The position numbers and the translations under genes are program-made. The notes beneath the pieces were generated by a model. The model saw only the letters and a list, made by a program, of their open reading frames with translations, made no database searches and was not told the origin of the DNA. From the NCBI GenBank assembly GCA_963707515.1, contig CAVPQI010000001.1, positions 558,001 to 622,000 of the forward strand: DNA of 64,000 nt, read 5' to 3'. Each line of letters opens with the position of its first letter. The stretch's first letter is position 1. The stretch comes from Sva-07 sp963707515. GTDB taxonomy: Bacteria; Actinomycetota; Acidimicrobiia; Acidimicrobiales; Ilumatobacteraceae. Positions 55,057-63,693 of the stretch are shown in pieces.

Positions 55057-55959
55057 ATGACCACCCGGATGCCCGCCCTCTCACTCGCTGCCGTCCCCGG
55101 CAAGCGCACCCTCGCCGTCGAGCTGTCGACCGAGATCGAGCGGCGCGGGTTCACCGGCGTCTACCTGCCCAGCTTCGGTGACGCCCTCGGCCTCAGCGTG
55201 TCGGTGGCCCACGCCACGACGTCGCTCGAGATCGGCACGTCGATCCAGCCGATCTACCTCCAACACGCATCCCAACTGGCCACCCAGGCGAGCTACCTGC
55301 ACGAGATCTCCGGGGGCCGGTTCCGGCTCGGCATCGGTGTCACCCACGGCCCGGTGATCGAGCGACTCGGCGTCACCACCGGCAAACCGCTCACCGACAT
55401 GCGCGAGTACGTCGCCGATCTGCGTGCCGCCGGTGAGCACCTCGGTGGACTGCCGCCGATCGTCCTGGCGACGCTGCGCGACCGGATGGTCGAGCTCGCC
55501 GCCGAGGTCGCCGACGGCGCAGTGTGGGCCAACGGCTCGCGCAGCCGCATGGCCCACTCGTTGTCGCTCGTCCCGGCCGAACGCAGCGACTTCTGGGTCG
55601 GCAACATGATCCCGACCGTCATCGACGACGACCTCGACGCGGCGCGGGCGCGGAACCGCAAGACGCTGCAGGGTTACGTCGCCCTCCCGAACTACCGCAA
55701 CTACTGGATCGACGCCGGCTACGAGGCCGAGATGGCCGCCGTCCAAGTCGCCTTGGCCGCCGGTGACCGCGACGGCGTGCTCACGGCGATGAGCGACGAC
55801 TGGCTCGACGACTGCACGCTCTCGGGGTCTGCCGATCGTGTCCGCGACGGCATCGAGGCGTGGTTCGACGCCGGCGTGACGTGCCCGATCGTCGTGCCGT
55901 CGTCGACCTCCGGCGGCCAGGCCAAGGCGCTCGAAGAGATCTTCGCCGCCTTCGCCTGA
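55057..55959 (+). CDS. Luciferase-like (LLM class) flavin/F420 oxidoreductase
   Basis: A 300-residue TIM-barrel oxidoreductase of the LLM class. Typical segments are GFTGVYLPSFGDALGL, TSIQPIYLQHASQLATQASY, EISGGRFRLGIGVTH and GSADRVRDGIEAWFDAGVTC. In actinobacteria many use F420. The substrate is unknown. It stands alone after the REP pair. Confidence 0.88.
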   Translation: MTTRMPALSLAAVPGKRTLAVELSTEIERRGFTGVYLPSFGDALGLSVSVAHATTSLEIGTSIQPIYLQHASQLATQASYLHEISGGRFRLGIGVTHGPVIERLGVTTGKPLTDMREYVADLRAAGEHLGGLPPIVLATLRDRMVELAAEVADGAVWANGSRSRMAHSLSLVPAERSDFWVGNMIPTVIDDDLDAARARNRKTLQGYVALPNYRNYWIDAGYEAEMAAVQVALAAGDRDGVLTAMSDDWLDDCTLSGSADRVRDGIEAWFDAGVTCPIVVPSSTSGGQAKALEEIFAAFA

Positions 55960-56050
55960 CACCCGGCGCCACCTCCCCCCCAAACCTCCCCCCACCGCAA
56001 CCCTCACCCCTCCGCGCTCTCACCCTCGCGCCCCCCACCTCCCCGCCGCG
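55960..56050. other. C-rich strand-asymmetric tract
   Basis: A 90-base stretch with almost no G on the plus strand and many runs of three to seven C. The minus strand therefore carries many G-runs separated by short loops and could form a G-quadruplex. It lies just upstream of the next gene. Confidence 0.6.
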
Positions 56051-56096
56051 GCGGCGGTCACGTTTCGGCCGGCACCCGCCGGGAACCGTCGCCGAC

Positions 56097-57056
56097 ATGG
56101 CAAAGTTGGGACTGACCCTGTCCAGCGAGGAGCACGCACCGGCGCACCTCGTCGAGTTGGCGGTCGCTGCCGAGGAGGCGGGCTTCGACTTCATCTCCGT
56201 CTCCGACCACTTCCACCCGTGGATCGCCGAGCAGGGACACAGCCCGTTCGTGTGGTCGGTGCTCGGGGCGATCGCTCAGGCGACCGACCAGATCGACGTC
56301 GCCGTCGGCGTCACCTGCCCCACGGTCCGCATGCACCCAGCGGTCACCGCGCACGCCGTCGCCACCACCGCCTGCCTCTTGGAGGGCCGCTTCTTCTGGG
56401 GCGTGGGGTCGGGCGAGAACCTCAACGAGCACATCTTCGGCGACCGCTGGCCCCCGGCACCGATCCGCCTGGACATGCTGGAAGAAGCCGTCGACGTCAT
56501 CCGCCAACTGTGGACCGGCGAGAGCGTCACCCACTACGGCACCCACTACACCGTCGAGGACGCCCGCCTGTTCGACATCCCCGACACCCTTCCCCCGGTG
56601 ATCGTGTCGGCGTTCGGGCCCGTCGCCTCCAAACTCGCCGCCAAGATCGGTGACGGCCTGTGGGTCACCGGACTGGGCGGCGACACGATCGACGACTTCC
56701 ACGACGCCGGAGGCCGCGGCCCGGTCTTCAGTCAGCTCACGTTCTGCTGGGACCCCGACCGCGACGTCGCCGTTGAGCGGGCGCACCGCATCTGGCCGAA
56801 CACGGCCGTTCCCGGGCAGCTCAGCCAGGACCTGCGCACCGTCCAGCACTTCGAACTCGCCGTCGAACCGTTCTCGGCGAACGACATCGCCGAGGCCCTT
56901 CCGTGCGGGCCGGTCATCGACGAACTCGTCGACAGCGGCCGCAAGGCGATCGCGGCGGGCGTCGATCACCTCTACTTCCATCAGGTCGGGGACCCGCTCG
57001 ACGGGTTCCTCGATGTCTGCACCGCCGAGCTGCTGCCGGCGTTGCGCGGCGACTGA
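56097..57056 (+). CDS. F420-dependent LLM oxidoreductase (G6PD/TIGR03557-like)
   Basis: A 319-residue LLM-class enzyme close to the F420-dependent glucose-6-phosphate dehydrogenase-like group: LGLTLSSEEHAPAHLVELAV, SVSDHFHPWIAEQGHSPFVW, GVTCPTVRMHPAVTAHAVAT, FFWGVGSGENLNEHIFGDRW, and IVSAFGPVASKLAAKIGDG. The start ATG 56097 is clear. Confidence 0.9.
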   Translation: MAKLGLTLSSEEHAPAHLVELAVAAEEAGFDFISVSDHFHPWIAEQGHSPFVWSVLGAIAQATDQIDVAVGVTCPTVRMHPAVTAHAVATTACLLEGRFFWGVGSGENLNEHIFGDRWPPAPIRLDMLEEAVDVIRQLWTGESVTHYGTHYTVEDARLFDIPDTLPPVIVSAFGPVASKLAAKIGDGLWVTGLGGDTIDDFHDAGGRGPVFSQLTFCWDPDRDVAVERAHRIWPNTAVPGQLSQDLRTVQHFELAVEPFSANDIAEALPCGPVIDELVDSGRKAIAAGVDHLYFHQVGDPLDGFLDVCTAELLPALRGD

Positions 57057-57076
57057 GGGCGCCGCCGGGGTGAGCC

Positions 57077-57655
57077 ATGCCGACGTCCTCCAGCCGCCAC
57101 TCGGGGCAACCGACGGACGACGACAACGTCCACCCGACGCTCTTCGCCGAGGACACCCAAACGATCGCCCAGGCCCGGAGAGACCGCTTGGTGCGGCGAA
57201 TCGTCATCGCCGCACTCGGGCTCTTCGTGCTCGCCGGTCTGCTCGGCGTCTTCGGGTACCGACAGGGTGAACAGCACGCCCGCACGCAGACGGCGACCGG
57301 CGACTACGACGTCACCCTGTCCTACCCGACCCAGACCCGCGGCGGCCTCCCTGCCCGCTGGCAGCTGACGATCGAGCGCGCTGACGATGCGTCGTTGCCC
57401 GAACTCGAAGTGCGGACCACGGCGAGCTACCTCGACCTGTTCGACTTCAACTCGCTGACCCCCGACCCCGACGTCATCGAGCAGTCGGACGACGTGGTCT
57501 GGACGTTCGCCCCGTCGGACCGCCCGGCCACGACGCTGGTGCTCGACGTTCGCACGCAGCCGGGATCACGCTGGACCCGCGACGCCACCACCACCGTGCT
57601 CGCCGACGGCGAGGTGGTGGCGGCGTTCGACTACCGGACGACGGCGATCCCATGA
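57077..57655 (+). CDS. Membrane-anchored hypothetical protein
   Basis: A 192-residue protein with one helix (IVIAALGLFVLAGLLGVFG, about residues 42-60) and an extracytoplasmic beta-rich domain of about 125 residues (YDVTLSYPTQTRGGLPARWQ; LDLFDFNSLTPDPD). I do not recognise the family. It is followed closely by the DUF421 gene and may work with it. Confidence 0.7.
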   Translation: MPTSSSRHSGQPTDDDNVHPTLFAEDTQTIAQARRDRLVRRIVIAALGLFVLAGLLGVFGYRQGEQHARTQTATGDYDVTLSYPTQTRGGLPARWQLTIERADDASLPELEVRTTASYLDLFDFNSLTPDPDVIEQSDDVVWTFAPSDRPATTLVLDVRTQPGSRWTRDATTTVLADGEVVAAFDYRTTAIP

Positions 57656-57740
57656 TCCCCTCCCCCGCCGAACGACGCAGCCGGCTCGCACGCACGCCGA
57701 CGATCCGTGTGTCGGCCACACGCATGCAGAGGGGGTCGGC

Positions 57741-58190
57741 ATGGAGATCGTGATCCGGGCGACGATCATCTTCTGGGTCCTCTGGCTCCTGTTGCGTGCC
57801 GCCGGCAAGCGCGAACTCGCCGAGATGACGCCCTTCGAGCTGATCGTGCTGATGGTCACCGGTGACCTCATCCAACAAGGCGTCACGCAAGAGGACATGT
57901 CCGTCGTCGGCGCCGTCCTCGCCGGGTCGACGTTCATGCTCTGGGCGATCGCCCTCAGCTACGTCTCGTTCCGCTTCAGACCGGTGCGCGCCGCGCTCGA
58001 GTCCCGCCCGGCGATCGTGGTCGAGGACGGCGTCGTCGATCAGGAGATGTTGAAGATCGAGCGGCTGACGCTCGACGACCTGTACGACGAAGCGCGCAAC
58101 GCCGGCATCGATCGCATCTCGGACATCCGCTGGGCGATCCTCGAAGCCGACGGGAAGATGTCGTTCATCCGCCAACGCACCGACGGTTGA
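57741..58190 (+). CDS. DUF421 (YetF-like) membrane protein
   Basis: A 149-residue protein. Three N-terminal helices (about 2-20, 30-45, 55-75) with RAAGKRELAEMTPFELIVLM are typical of DUF421, followed by the soluble domain SRPAIVVEDGVVDQEMLKIE, RLTLDDLYDEARNAGID and SDIRWAILEADGKMSFI. A GAGGGGG ribosome site precedes the ATG. Confidence 0.9.
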   Translation: MEIVIRATIIFWVLWLLLRAAGKRELAEMTPFELIVLMVTGDLIQQGVTQEDMSVVGAVLAGSTFMLWAIALSYVSFRFRPVRAALESRPAIVVEDGVVDQEMLKIERLTLDDLYDEARNAGIDRISDIRWAILEADGKMSFIRQRTDG

Positions 58191-58205
58191 CACCGCAGGC
58201 CCGCA

Positions 58206-58240
58206 TCAAGAGAATGCGAGGGAGCATTCGCGTTTCTTGA
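58206..58240. promoter_or_regulatory. Two-tier palindrome upstream of SGNH esterase gene
   Basis: Outer arms TCAAGA (58206-58211) and TCTTGA (58235-58240) enclose inner arms GAATGC (58212-58217) and GCATTC (58224-58229) around GAGGGA. It ends 13 bases before ATG 58253, so it may be an operator or a 5' hairpin. Confidence 0.6.
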
Positions 58241-58252
58241 CTGGGGGGTCAC

Positions 58253-59545
58253 ATGAAGCACGCTCGCATCCTCGTCGCCGGCCTCGCCGCGGCATCGGTC
58301 ATCGGGACCACGGCGGTCGCCGGGAACGCCGCCGCTCAGGCGCCAGCGCCGCTGCCGACGGCCGCCGTCGCCATCGGCGACAGCTTCATCTCCGGTGAGG
58401 GGGCCGGCGCCTACGTCGCCGTGCCCGACGTCAACGGCGTGCCACAGGGCTTCCCCGGCTGGAGTGCGCCGAACAGCAATCCGTTCTTCTGCCACCGCTC
58501 GGCCAACGCCTCGATCAACGCCGCCGCCCTGCCCGGGATCAACGCCCGCTTCAACCTCGCCTGCTCGGGCGGGCAGCCGGTGGACCTCGCCACCGACTCC
58601 GCCGCCCGGCCGAGCGGCCGTAATGTCGACGCCCAGCTCGACCAGCTGCGGGCCGTCGCCCAGACGCACGACATCGACGTCGTCCTCGTCGGCCTCGGTT
58701 CGAACAACTCCAGCTTCACGTTCGGCAGCATCGCCGCCGACTGCGCCGGGCGGTTCGTCGCCGACGGCTTCATCGGCTGGTGGGAGTTCTGGGTGCCGCT
58801 GATCAACTGGCTCACGGGCGCCACCAGCCCCGAGACGCCGTGCACGCAGGCCGACCTGGCGACGCCGCAGGAGCTCGCCGCGGCCCAGGCCGAGACCACG
58901 GCCGCTCTGCGCCAGCTCGTGCAGGTGCTCGACGAGGTCGACGCCGACGGCCAGCACCGCATCGTCCTGCAGGACTACACCAACCCGCTGCCGACCGACT
59001 ACCTCAGCCAGTTCCGCACCGAGGACGGGCGCGACGACACCCGCGACAAGTTCCGCGAGCTGGTCCGCGAGCGGTATGCCGCCGGCTGTCCCGCCCACCG
59101 GGCGAGCCTCGGTCCGGCGCACCAGTTCTCGCAGGGGCTCGGCACCCTGGTCCAAGGAGCGCACGCCACACTGCGCGCCGAGTTCCCCACCGAGGACGTC
59201 GTCTACCTCAACGTGCAGCGGGCATTCGACGGCGCTCGGCTGTGCGAGACGAGCGCCAGCCCGAACGGTGCACTCGCCACACCGATCCGCCTGATGGACC
59301 GCAACTCGTCGGGCACGCCGACGGGTGTCCACCTGACGAACATCAACGGCTTCGACAAGCTCGACATCTCACGCGTCCAGGGGGTCTGCTCGAGCTACTT
59401 CCAGACCTGTCAGGAGTCGTGGCACCCGAACGCTGCCGGCCACGCCGTGCTCGGGCAGTGCCTGGCCGCCGCCGCCGTCGCCGTCAACGACGACCGTATC
59501 GATTGCGTCCGTAACCCGGTGACCGGAGCGATCACCGCCTCCTGA
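58253..59545 (+). CDS. Secreted SGNH/GDSL-type esterase or lipase
   Basis: A 430-residue exported hydrolase. The signal peptide ends near AGNAAAQA-APAP. Catalytic blocks are AVAIGDSFISGEGAG (Ser), Gly in NLACSGGQP, Asn in LVGLGSNNSSFTFG, and the Asp/His pair in SWHPNAAGHAVLG. Paired Cys residues suggest disulfides. It hydrolyses an ester substrate outside the cell. A TetR gene follows four bases after its stop. Confidence 0.92.
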   Translation: MKHARILVAGLAAASVIGTTAVAGNAAAQAPAPLPTAAVAIGDSFISGEGAGAYVAVPDVNGVPQGFPGWSAPNSNPFFCHRSANASINAAALPGINARFNLACSGGQPVDLATDSAARPSGRNVDAQLDQLRAVAQTHDIDVVLVGLGSNNSSFTFGSIAADCAGRFVADGFIGWWEFWVPLINWLTGATSPETPCTQADLATPQELAAAQAETTAALRQLVQVLDEVDADGQHRIVLQDYTNPLPTDYLSQFRTEDGRDDTRDKFRELVRERYAAGCPAHRASLGPAHQFSQGLGTLVQGAHATLRAEFPTEDVVYLNVQRAFDGARLCETSASPNGALATPIRLMDRNSSGTPTGVHLTNINGFDKLDISRVQGVCSSYFQTCQESWHPNAAGHAVLGQCLAAAAVAVNDDRIDCVRNPVTGAITAS

Positions 59546-59549
59546 CTCG

Positions 59550-60149
59550 ATGAGCCGACCACGGCCGCAACAGGATCGCTCCCGAGCGACATACGAGCGG
59601 ATCCTCGCTGCGGCCGACTCGGTGTTCGTCGAGCGCGGATCGGCATCGAGCACGACGACGCAGATCGCCGCCGCGGCCGGCCTCTCGGTCGGTGCGCTGT
59701 ACCGCTTCTTCCCCGACAAGGAGGCGATCAAGACAGCGATCGCCGAGCGTTACCTGGCCGACGCCCGCGCCCGCTTCGACCCGCTGCTGGCGTCGGTGCA
59801 GGATCGCGGCGATCTTCCCGACGTGCTCGGGGCGGTGATCGACGCCGCCGCCGACCTCGCCCTCGCCCACCCCGGCTACTACCAGCTGACGCGTGAGGTG
59901 ACCCCGGGCGACGACCGGTCGGCGGGCGCGGCGGTTCGACGGGCGATCATCGACCAGTTCGACACGTTGCTCGCTCGCCTCGGCCTCGAGCCTGACGACC
60001 CGCGGCGCACGGTCACGATCACGCTGCTCATCGAGACCGTCCGACACACGCTGGCGATGGCACCGCGCGACGAACCGCAGCGCACGATGCTCGTCGACGA
60101 ACTGCGCACGATGGTCGTCGGCCACGCCACTCGACGGCTCCGCCCCTGA
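59550..60149 (+). CDS. TetR-family regulator
   Basis: A 199-residue repressor with a clear helix-turn-helix (TTTQIAAAAGLSVGALYRFF, then PDKEAIKTAI) and a C-terminal TetR_C_17-like ligand domain. It follows the esterase gene by four bases, so it is probably co-transcribed and may act at the palindrome at 58,206-58,240. Confidence 0.9.
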   Translation: MSRPRPQQDRSRATYERILAAADSVFVERGSASSTTTQIAAAAGLSVGALYRFFPDKEAIKTAIAERYLADARARFDPLLASVQDRGDLPDVLGAVIDAAADLALAHPGYYQLTREVTPGDDRSAGAAVRRAIIDQFDTLLARLGLEPDDPRRTVTITLLIETVRHTLAMAPRDEPQRTMLVDELRTMVVGHATRRLRP

Positions 60150-60187
60150 TCGCCGGCCGGGCGGCGGCCCGGTGGCGACGGTGCGGG

Positions 60188-61129
60188 TCAGCTGGCGGCG
60201 GGCGGGTGGACGCCGGCAGCACGGCGGCGGGCGGCGATCGCCGGCGAGATCCCGGCGGCGCGCCACTCGGCGGCGCCATCGGGGGTGAAGTCCTCCGCCG
60301 CCCAGACCGCGGCCTCCGCCGGGTCGACGTCGCGGGCGTACCACCCCTCGGCGGCCTCGGGATCGACACCGGCGCGGATCCAGTGTTCGAGCTGTTCAGC
60401 GGGCAGCGAGGCCTGCGCCCAACGGTCGACGTCCCAGTCGGCGCACCCGGCACGCATGGCGAGATGGCGCCGGATCGTCCACGGCGACCAGCCCTCATCG
60501 GGCCGCGCCGCGGCGGCGCTGTCCGCGTCGAAGCCGAGCGCTTTCAGGCGGCGGGCGAGGTCGGGATCGTCGGTGACCGCCCGCCAGGCGACCGTCTTGC
60601 GCGCCGAGAACCCCGCCGCCGACCACGCGCCGGCTGCTCGGGCGTCGAGACCACCCTCGATCCACGGACCGACCTTCTTCAGCGGAATCCCCGCCACGAG
60701 CCCGAAGCCGATCTCCTCCGGAGTACGTCCCTCGCGCACGGCGCGCACCGCGGCGCCCGGCTTGAAACCCTCGAGGTGGGCGATCCCGGCGAGCCGCTCG
60801 ACCTCGACGGCGTCCGCGTCGGTGTCCTCCCACGGACGGAACTGCGCCGCGCTGATGAACCCGCGGTCGATCGCCGCCAGGATCTGCGGCGGGGACATGC
60901 CGTCCCAGTTGGCGAGGAACGCCGGATCCGACGGCAGCCCGAACGCATCGGGCGCCTGACGACCGGTGCGCCGGTACTCGGCGATCTCCTCGGTCGTCAG
61001 GCCCGAGTCGTACCATCGCGCCGCCGACGGCGGTGGCAGCGTGCCGTCGCGGAACATGATCGTGATCACGGCGTCGGGCAATCCCGAGGCGAGCCAGCGC
61101 TCGCGATCCTGCCGATCCTCGTACAGCAT
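60188..61129 (-). CDS. Hypothetical protein of tandem Trp-containing helical repeats
   Basis: A 313-residue protein with no signal or membrane helix. Repeating units of about 15-17 residues have the pattern W-x2-AG-[IFV]-x2-x-A-A. Clear copies are ARWYDSGLTTEEIAEY, GPWIEGGLDARAAGAW, EHWIRAGVDPEAAEGW, AVWAAEDFTPDGAAEW and AEWRAAGISPAIAARR. They suggest an alpha-solenoid. I do not recognise a named family. GATCAT six bases before ATG 61129 hints at a leaderless start. Confidence 0.75.
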   Translation of the reverse strand: MLYEDRQDRERWLASGLPDAVITIMFRDGTLPPPSAARWYDSGLTTEEIAEYRRTGRQAPDAFGLPSDPAFLANWDGMSPPQILAAIDRGFISAAQFRPWEDTDADAVEVERLAGIAHLEGFKPGAAVRAVREGRTPEEIGFGLVAGIPLKKVGPWIEGGLDARAAGAWSAAGFSARKTVAWRAVTDDPDLARRLKALGFDADSAAAARPDEGWSPWTIRRHLAMRAGCADWDVDRWAQASLPAEQLEHWIRAGVDPEAAEGWYARDVDPAEAAVWAAEDFTPDGAAEWRAAGISPAIAARRRAAGVHPPAAS

Positions 61130-61256
61130 CCCGCCATGATCCCGTGCGCGACCCCCTCCGGTCGAATTCCTGTCGCATCCACTCGATCTCGGTCGGATTC
61201 TTCCCGGATAGCGGGCAGATCCTGACCGAGATCGGTGGTTCGGGCGCGGGGTCGGG

Positions 61257-62123
61257 TCAGCGGAGCAGTTCGATGAGGCTGCTCGTGTCCCAGCGATCGC
61301 CGCCGCGGACGGCGACCTGGGTGTAGAACTGGTCGACGATCGCGGTCAGCGGCAGCGCCGAGCCGTTGCGCGCCGCCTCGTCGAGGACGATGGCGAGGTC
61401 CTTGCGCATCCACTCGACGGCGAAGCCGAAGTCGAACTCGCCGGCCGCCATCGTGCGCGCCCGGTTGTCCATCTGCCAGCTCTGAGCGGCACCCTTGCCG
61501 ATCACCTCGACGACCTGGTCGACGTCGAGGCCGGCCCGCTGGGCGAAGTTGATCCCCTCGGACAGGCCCTGCAAGACGCCGGCGATGCAGATCTGGTTGA
61601 CCATCTTCGTCAGCTGTCCCGCACCTGCCGGGCCGAGGCGGACGCACGACTTGGCGTAGGCGTCGATCGCCGCCGCCGCCCGTTCGAACACCTCGTCGTC
61701 GTCGCAGCCGCACATCACCGTGAGCTGCCCGCTCTCGGCGCCGGCCTGGCCACCCGAGACCGGCGCGTCGACGAAGCCGACGCCGCGCTCGGCGCAGGCC
61801 GCGGACAACTCTCGGGCGAGCCCCGCCGACGCCGTCGTGTGATCGACGAGGATCGATCCCGGCGCCATTGCCGCCAGCGCGCCCGCCGGACCGAGGACGA
61901 CCTCGCGCACGTCGTCGTCGTTGCCGACACACAGGGCAACGATGTCGGCATCGGCGGCAGCTTCAGCGGGCGTCGGCGCGGCCTGATTGCCGTTCAACGC
62001 CACCCAGGCGAGCGACTTCGAAGCGGTCCGGTTGTAGACCACCACGGCGTGGCCGGCGCGAGCCAGATGACCGGCCATCGGGGCGCCCATCACGCCGAGG
62101 CCGAGGAATGCGATCGTCGTCAT
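61257..62123 (-). CDS. 3-hydroxyisobutyrate dehydrogenase-like NAD(P)-dependent reductase
   Basis: A 288-residue beta-hydroxyacid dehydrogenase. The Rossmann start is IAFLGLGVMGAPMAGHLARA, the substrate loop DAPVSGGQAGAESGQLTVM, and the catalytic Lys is in GAGQLTKMVNQICIAGVLQG. The C-terminal part has VEWMRKDLAIVLDEA. The exact substrate (hydroxyisobutyrate, tartronate semialdehyde or other) cannot be told. Confidence 0.9.
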   Translation of the reverse strand: MTTIAFLGLGVMGAPMAGHLARAGHAVVVYNRTASKSLAWVALNGNQAAPTPAEAAADADIVALCVGNDDDVREVVLGPAGALAAMAPGSILVDHTTASAGLARELSAACAERGVGFVDAPVSGGQAGAESGQLTVMCGCDDDEVFERAAAAIDAYAKSCVRLGPAGAGQLTKMVNQICIAGVLQGLSEGINFAQRAGLDVDQVVEVIGKGAAQSWQMDNRARTMAAGEFDFGFAVEWMRKDLAIVLDEAARNGSALPLTAIVDQFYTQVAVRGGDRWDTSSLIELLR

Positions 62124-62157
62124 GGCCGCCGATTCTCCCATGTGCGACACTGCGCGG

Positions 62158-62883
62158 GTGGCCTCCGGAGCGGAACGTGCCCTCGACCGACGGTGGACGG
62201 TGACCACCTGGAACCTGCAGGGAGCGAAGGGCGTCGACGTCGCCTCGGTGGCTGCCGTGATCGCCGAACGGGCTCCGGATGTGGTCGTGCTGCAAGAGAT
62301 CAGGCATCGCGACGCGACGCGGCTGGCGGCGAGCTCGGGGATGGAGGTCGGCTGGTCGCTCAAGCACTTTCCCACGACGTCGCTGCTGCCGTGGCGGGCC
62401 GAGGGCATGGCGATCCTCACGCCGCACCGCCTCGGTGTCGTGTCGTGCGAGCAGATCTCGACCGATCGTCGTCGCCGGTGGAACTGGCGTCGACGGATCG
62501 CACAGTGGGCTGTCGTCGAGCGAGACGATCGGTCGCGACTGCGCGTCGTCAACCTCCATCTGTCCCCCCACGCCGACGCTGGGGCACGTCTCGCCGAGGC
62601 AGAGCGGGTGGCGGAGATGGTCGCCGCGCACGACGACGAACTCCCACTGGTCGTCGCCGGCGATTTCAACGACGGCGAGGACGCATCGATCGTCGCTGCA
62701 CTCCCCGGCATCGAACACCTCGCCCCGGGATTCACCAACTCATCGTCAGCACCCTCGCAGACGCTCGACCACGTCCTGGCGCCCGCGGACGCGACCGAGA
62801 CCAGCGTCGAGGTCCCCGCCGGCGGGGCGCGCTGGGCGGCGCTGTCGGATCACCTTCCGGTGACGGTGCGCTTCCGGGTGTGA
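62158..62883 (+). CDS. Endonuclease/exonuclease/phosphatase family protein
   Basis: About 241 residues of the EEP fold. Catalytic motifs are TTWNLQGAKG, VVVLQEIRH, RVVNLHLSPHAD, VVAGDFNDGED and ALSDHLPVTVRF. GTG 62158 is preferred (GACACT lies six bases upstream), though ATG 62122 and 62140 are in frame. It diverges from the dehydrogenase gene. Confidence 0.85.
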   Translation: MASGAERALDRRWTVTTWNLQGAKGVDVASVAAVIAERAPDVVVLQEIRHRDATRLAASSGMEVGWSLKHFPTTSLLPWRAEGMAILTPHRLGVVSCEQISTDRRRRWNWRRRIAQWAVVERDDRSRLRVVNLHLSPHADAGARLAEAERVAEMVAAHDDELPLVVAGDFNDGEDASIVAALPGIEHLAPGFTNSSSAPSQTLDHVLAPADATETSVEVPAGGARWAALSDHLPVTVRFRV

Positions 62884-62905
62884 CGCGGCGGCGAGCCGCG
62901 CCGGA

Positions 62906-63442
62906 TCACTTCTTCTTCTTGGCCGCGGCGGCGACCGCGGCGTCGCCGGACTTGAGCACGCCCTTGGCGAGCGCGTCGTCGAGGTAGGCCTCGGCCTCTT
63001 CGGCAGACACCTTCAGTGCGGGCGAGATCTCCGAGATCAGGTTGACCCGGGCCCGCTCGTACATCGTCCGCTCGGCGGCCGACAGCGAGGCGTCGCGGTT
63101 GCGGGCAGCGAGGTTCCGCACAACCTCGGCGACCTGGTACACGTCGCCGCTCTTCAGCTTCTCCTGGTGGTTCTTGAACCGGCGGCTCCAGTTGGAAGGC
63201 ACGCGCGGGTCCGGCTTGGCGAGCACGGCGACCAGGTCCTCGAGCTCGTCGGCCGAGACCGGCGGTCGAACGCCGACCTCGTCGGTCGACGACACCGGCA
63301 CCTTCAACGTCATCTCGTTGATGACCGTCTTCAGGATCAGGTACTCCTGGCTCTCGCCGAAGAACTCCATCTTCTTGGTCCCCTGCACGACGCACGCGCC
63401 ATGTTGGGGATAGATGACGGTGTCGCCCTTCTTGAACTTCAC
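62906..63442 (-). CDS. carD: CarD-family RNA polymerase-binding regulator
   Basis: A 178-residue CarD protein, the essential actinobacterial activator that stabilises open complexes at rRNA and other promoters. The N-terminal RNAP-interaction domain begins KFKKGDTVIYPQHGACVV and the C-terminal DNA-binding part includes SNWSRRFKNHQEKLKSGDVY and ARVNLISEISPALKVS. The C-terminus ends in a Lys run after an Ala-rich stretch. GTG 63442 has a GAGG ribosome site. Confidence 0.95.
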   Translation of the reverse strand: MKFKKGDTVIYPQHGACVVQGTKKMEFFGESQEYLILKTVINEMTLKVPVSSTDEVGVRPPVSADELEDLVAVLAKPDPRVPSNWSRRFKNHQEKLKSGDVYQVAEVVRNLAARNRDASLSAAERTMYERARVNLISEISPALKVSAEEAEAYLDDALAKGVLKSGDAAVAAAAKKKK

Positions 63443-63607
63443 GCAGGTACCTCGTGTGGAAATCGTGCCGGATCGGCGGTGGAGACGCACCGTGGGTCCC
63501 CCGCACGGCAGTCCTTCAGACTACCGCCGAATCGACCGCTTCGATCCGGCCGTTCACGTGAACACATGGCGCTGTGGCGCAACCATCTGTTCACGAGAAC
63601 GCCGGTG

Positions 63608-63681
63608 CGCCCTCGGCACGACTCGAACGTGCGCGCTACGGATTAGAAGGCCGTTGCTCTATCCAGCTGAGCTACGAGGGC
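63608..63681 (-). tRNA. tRNA-Arg (anticodon TCT)
   Basis: A 74-nt cloverleaf. Acceptor arms GCCCTCG and CGAGGGC pair fully. The D-arm reads TAGCTCAGCTGGATAGAGC, the anticodon loop CTTCTAA gives TCT, and the T-arm is GCACG-TTCGAGT-CGTGC. CCA is not encoded. TCT reads AGA codons, which are rare in this GC-rich sequence. Confidence 0.95.
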
Positions 63682-63693
63682 AGATGCGCAACG

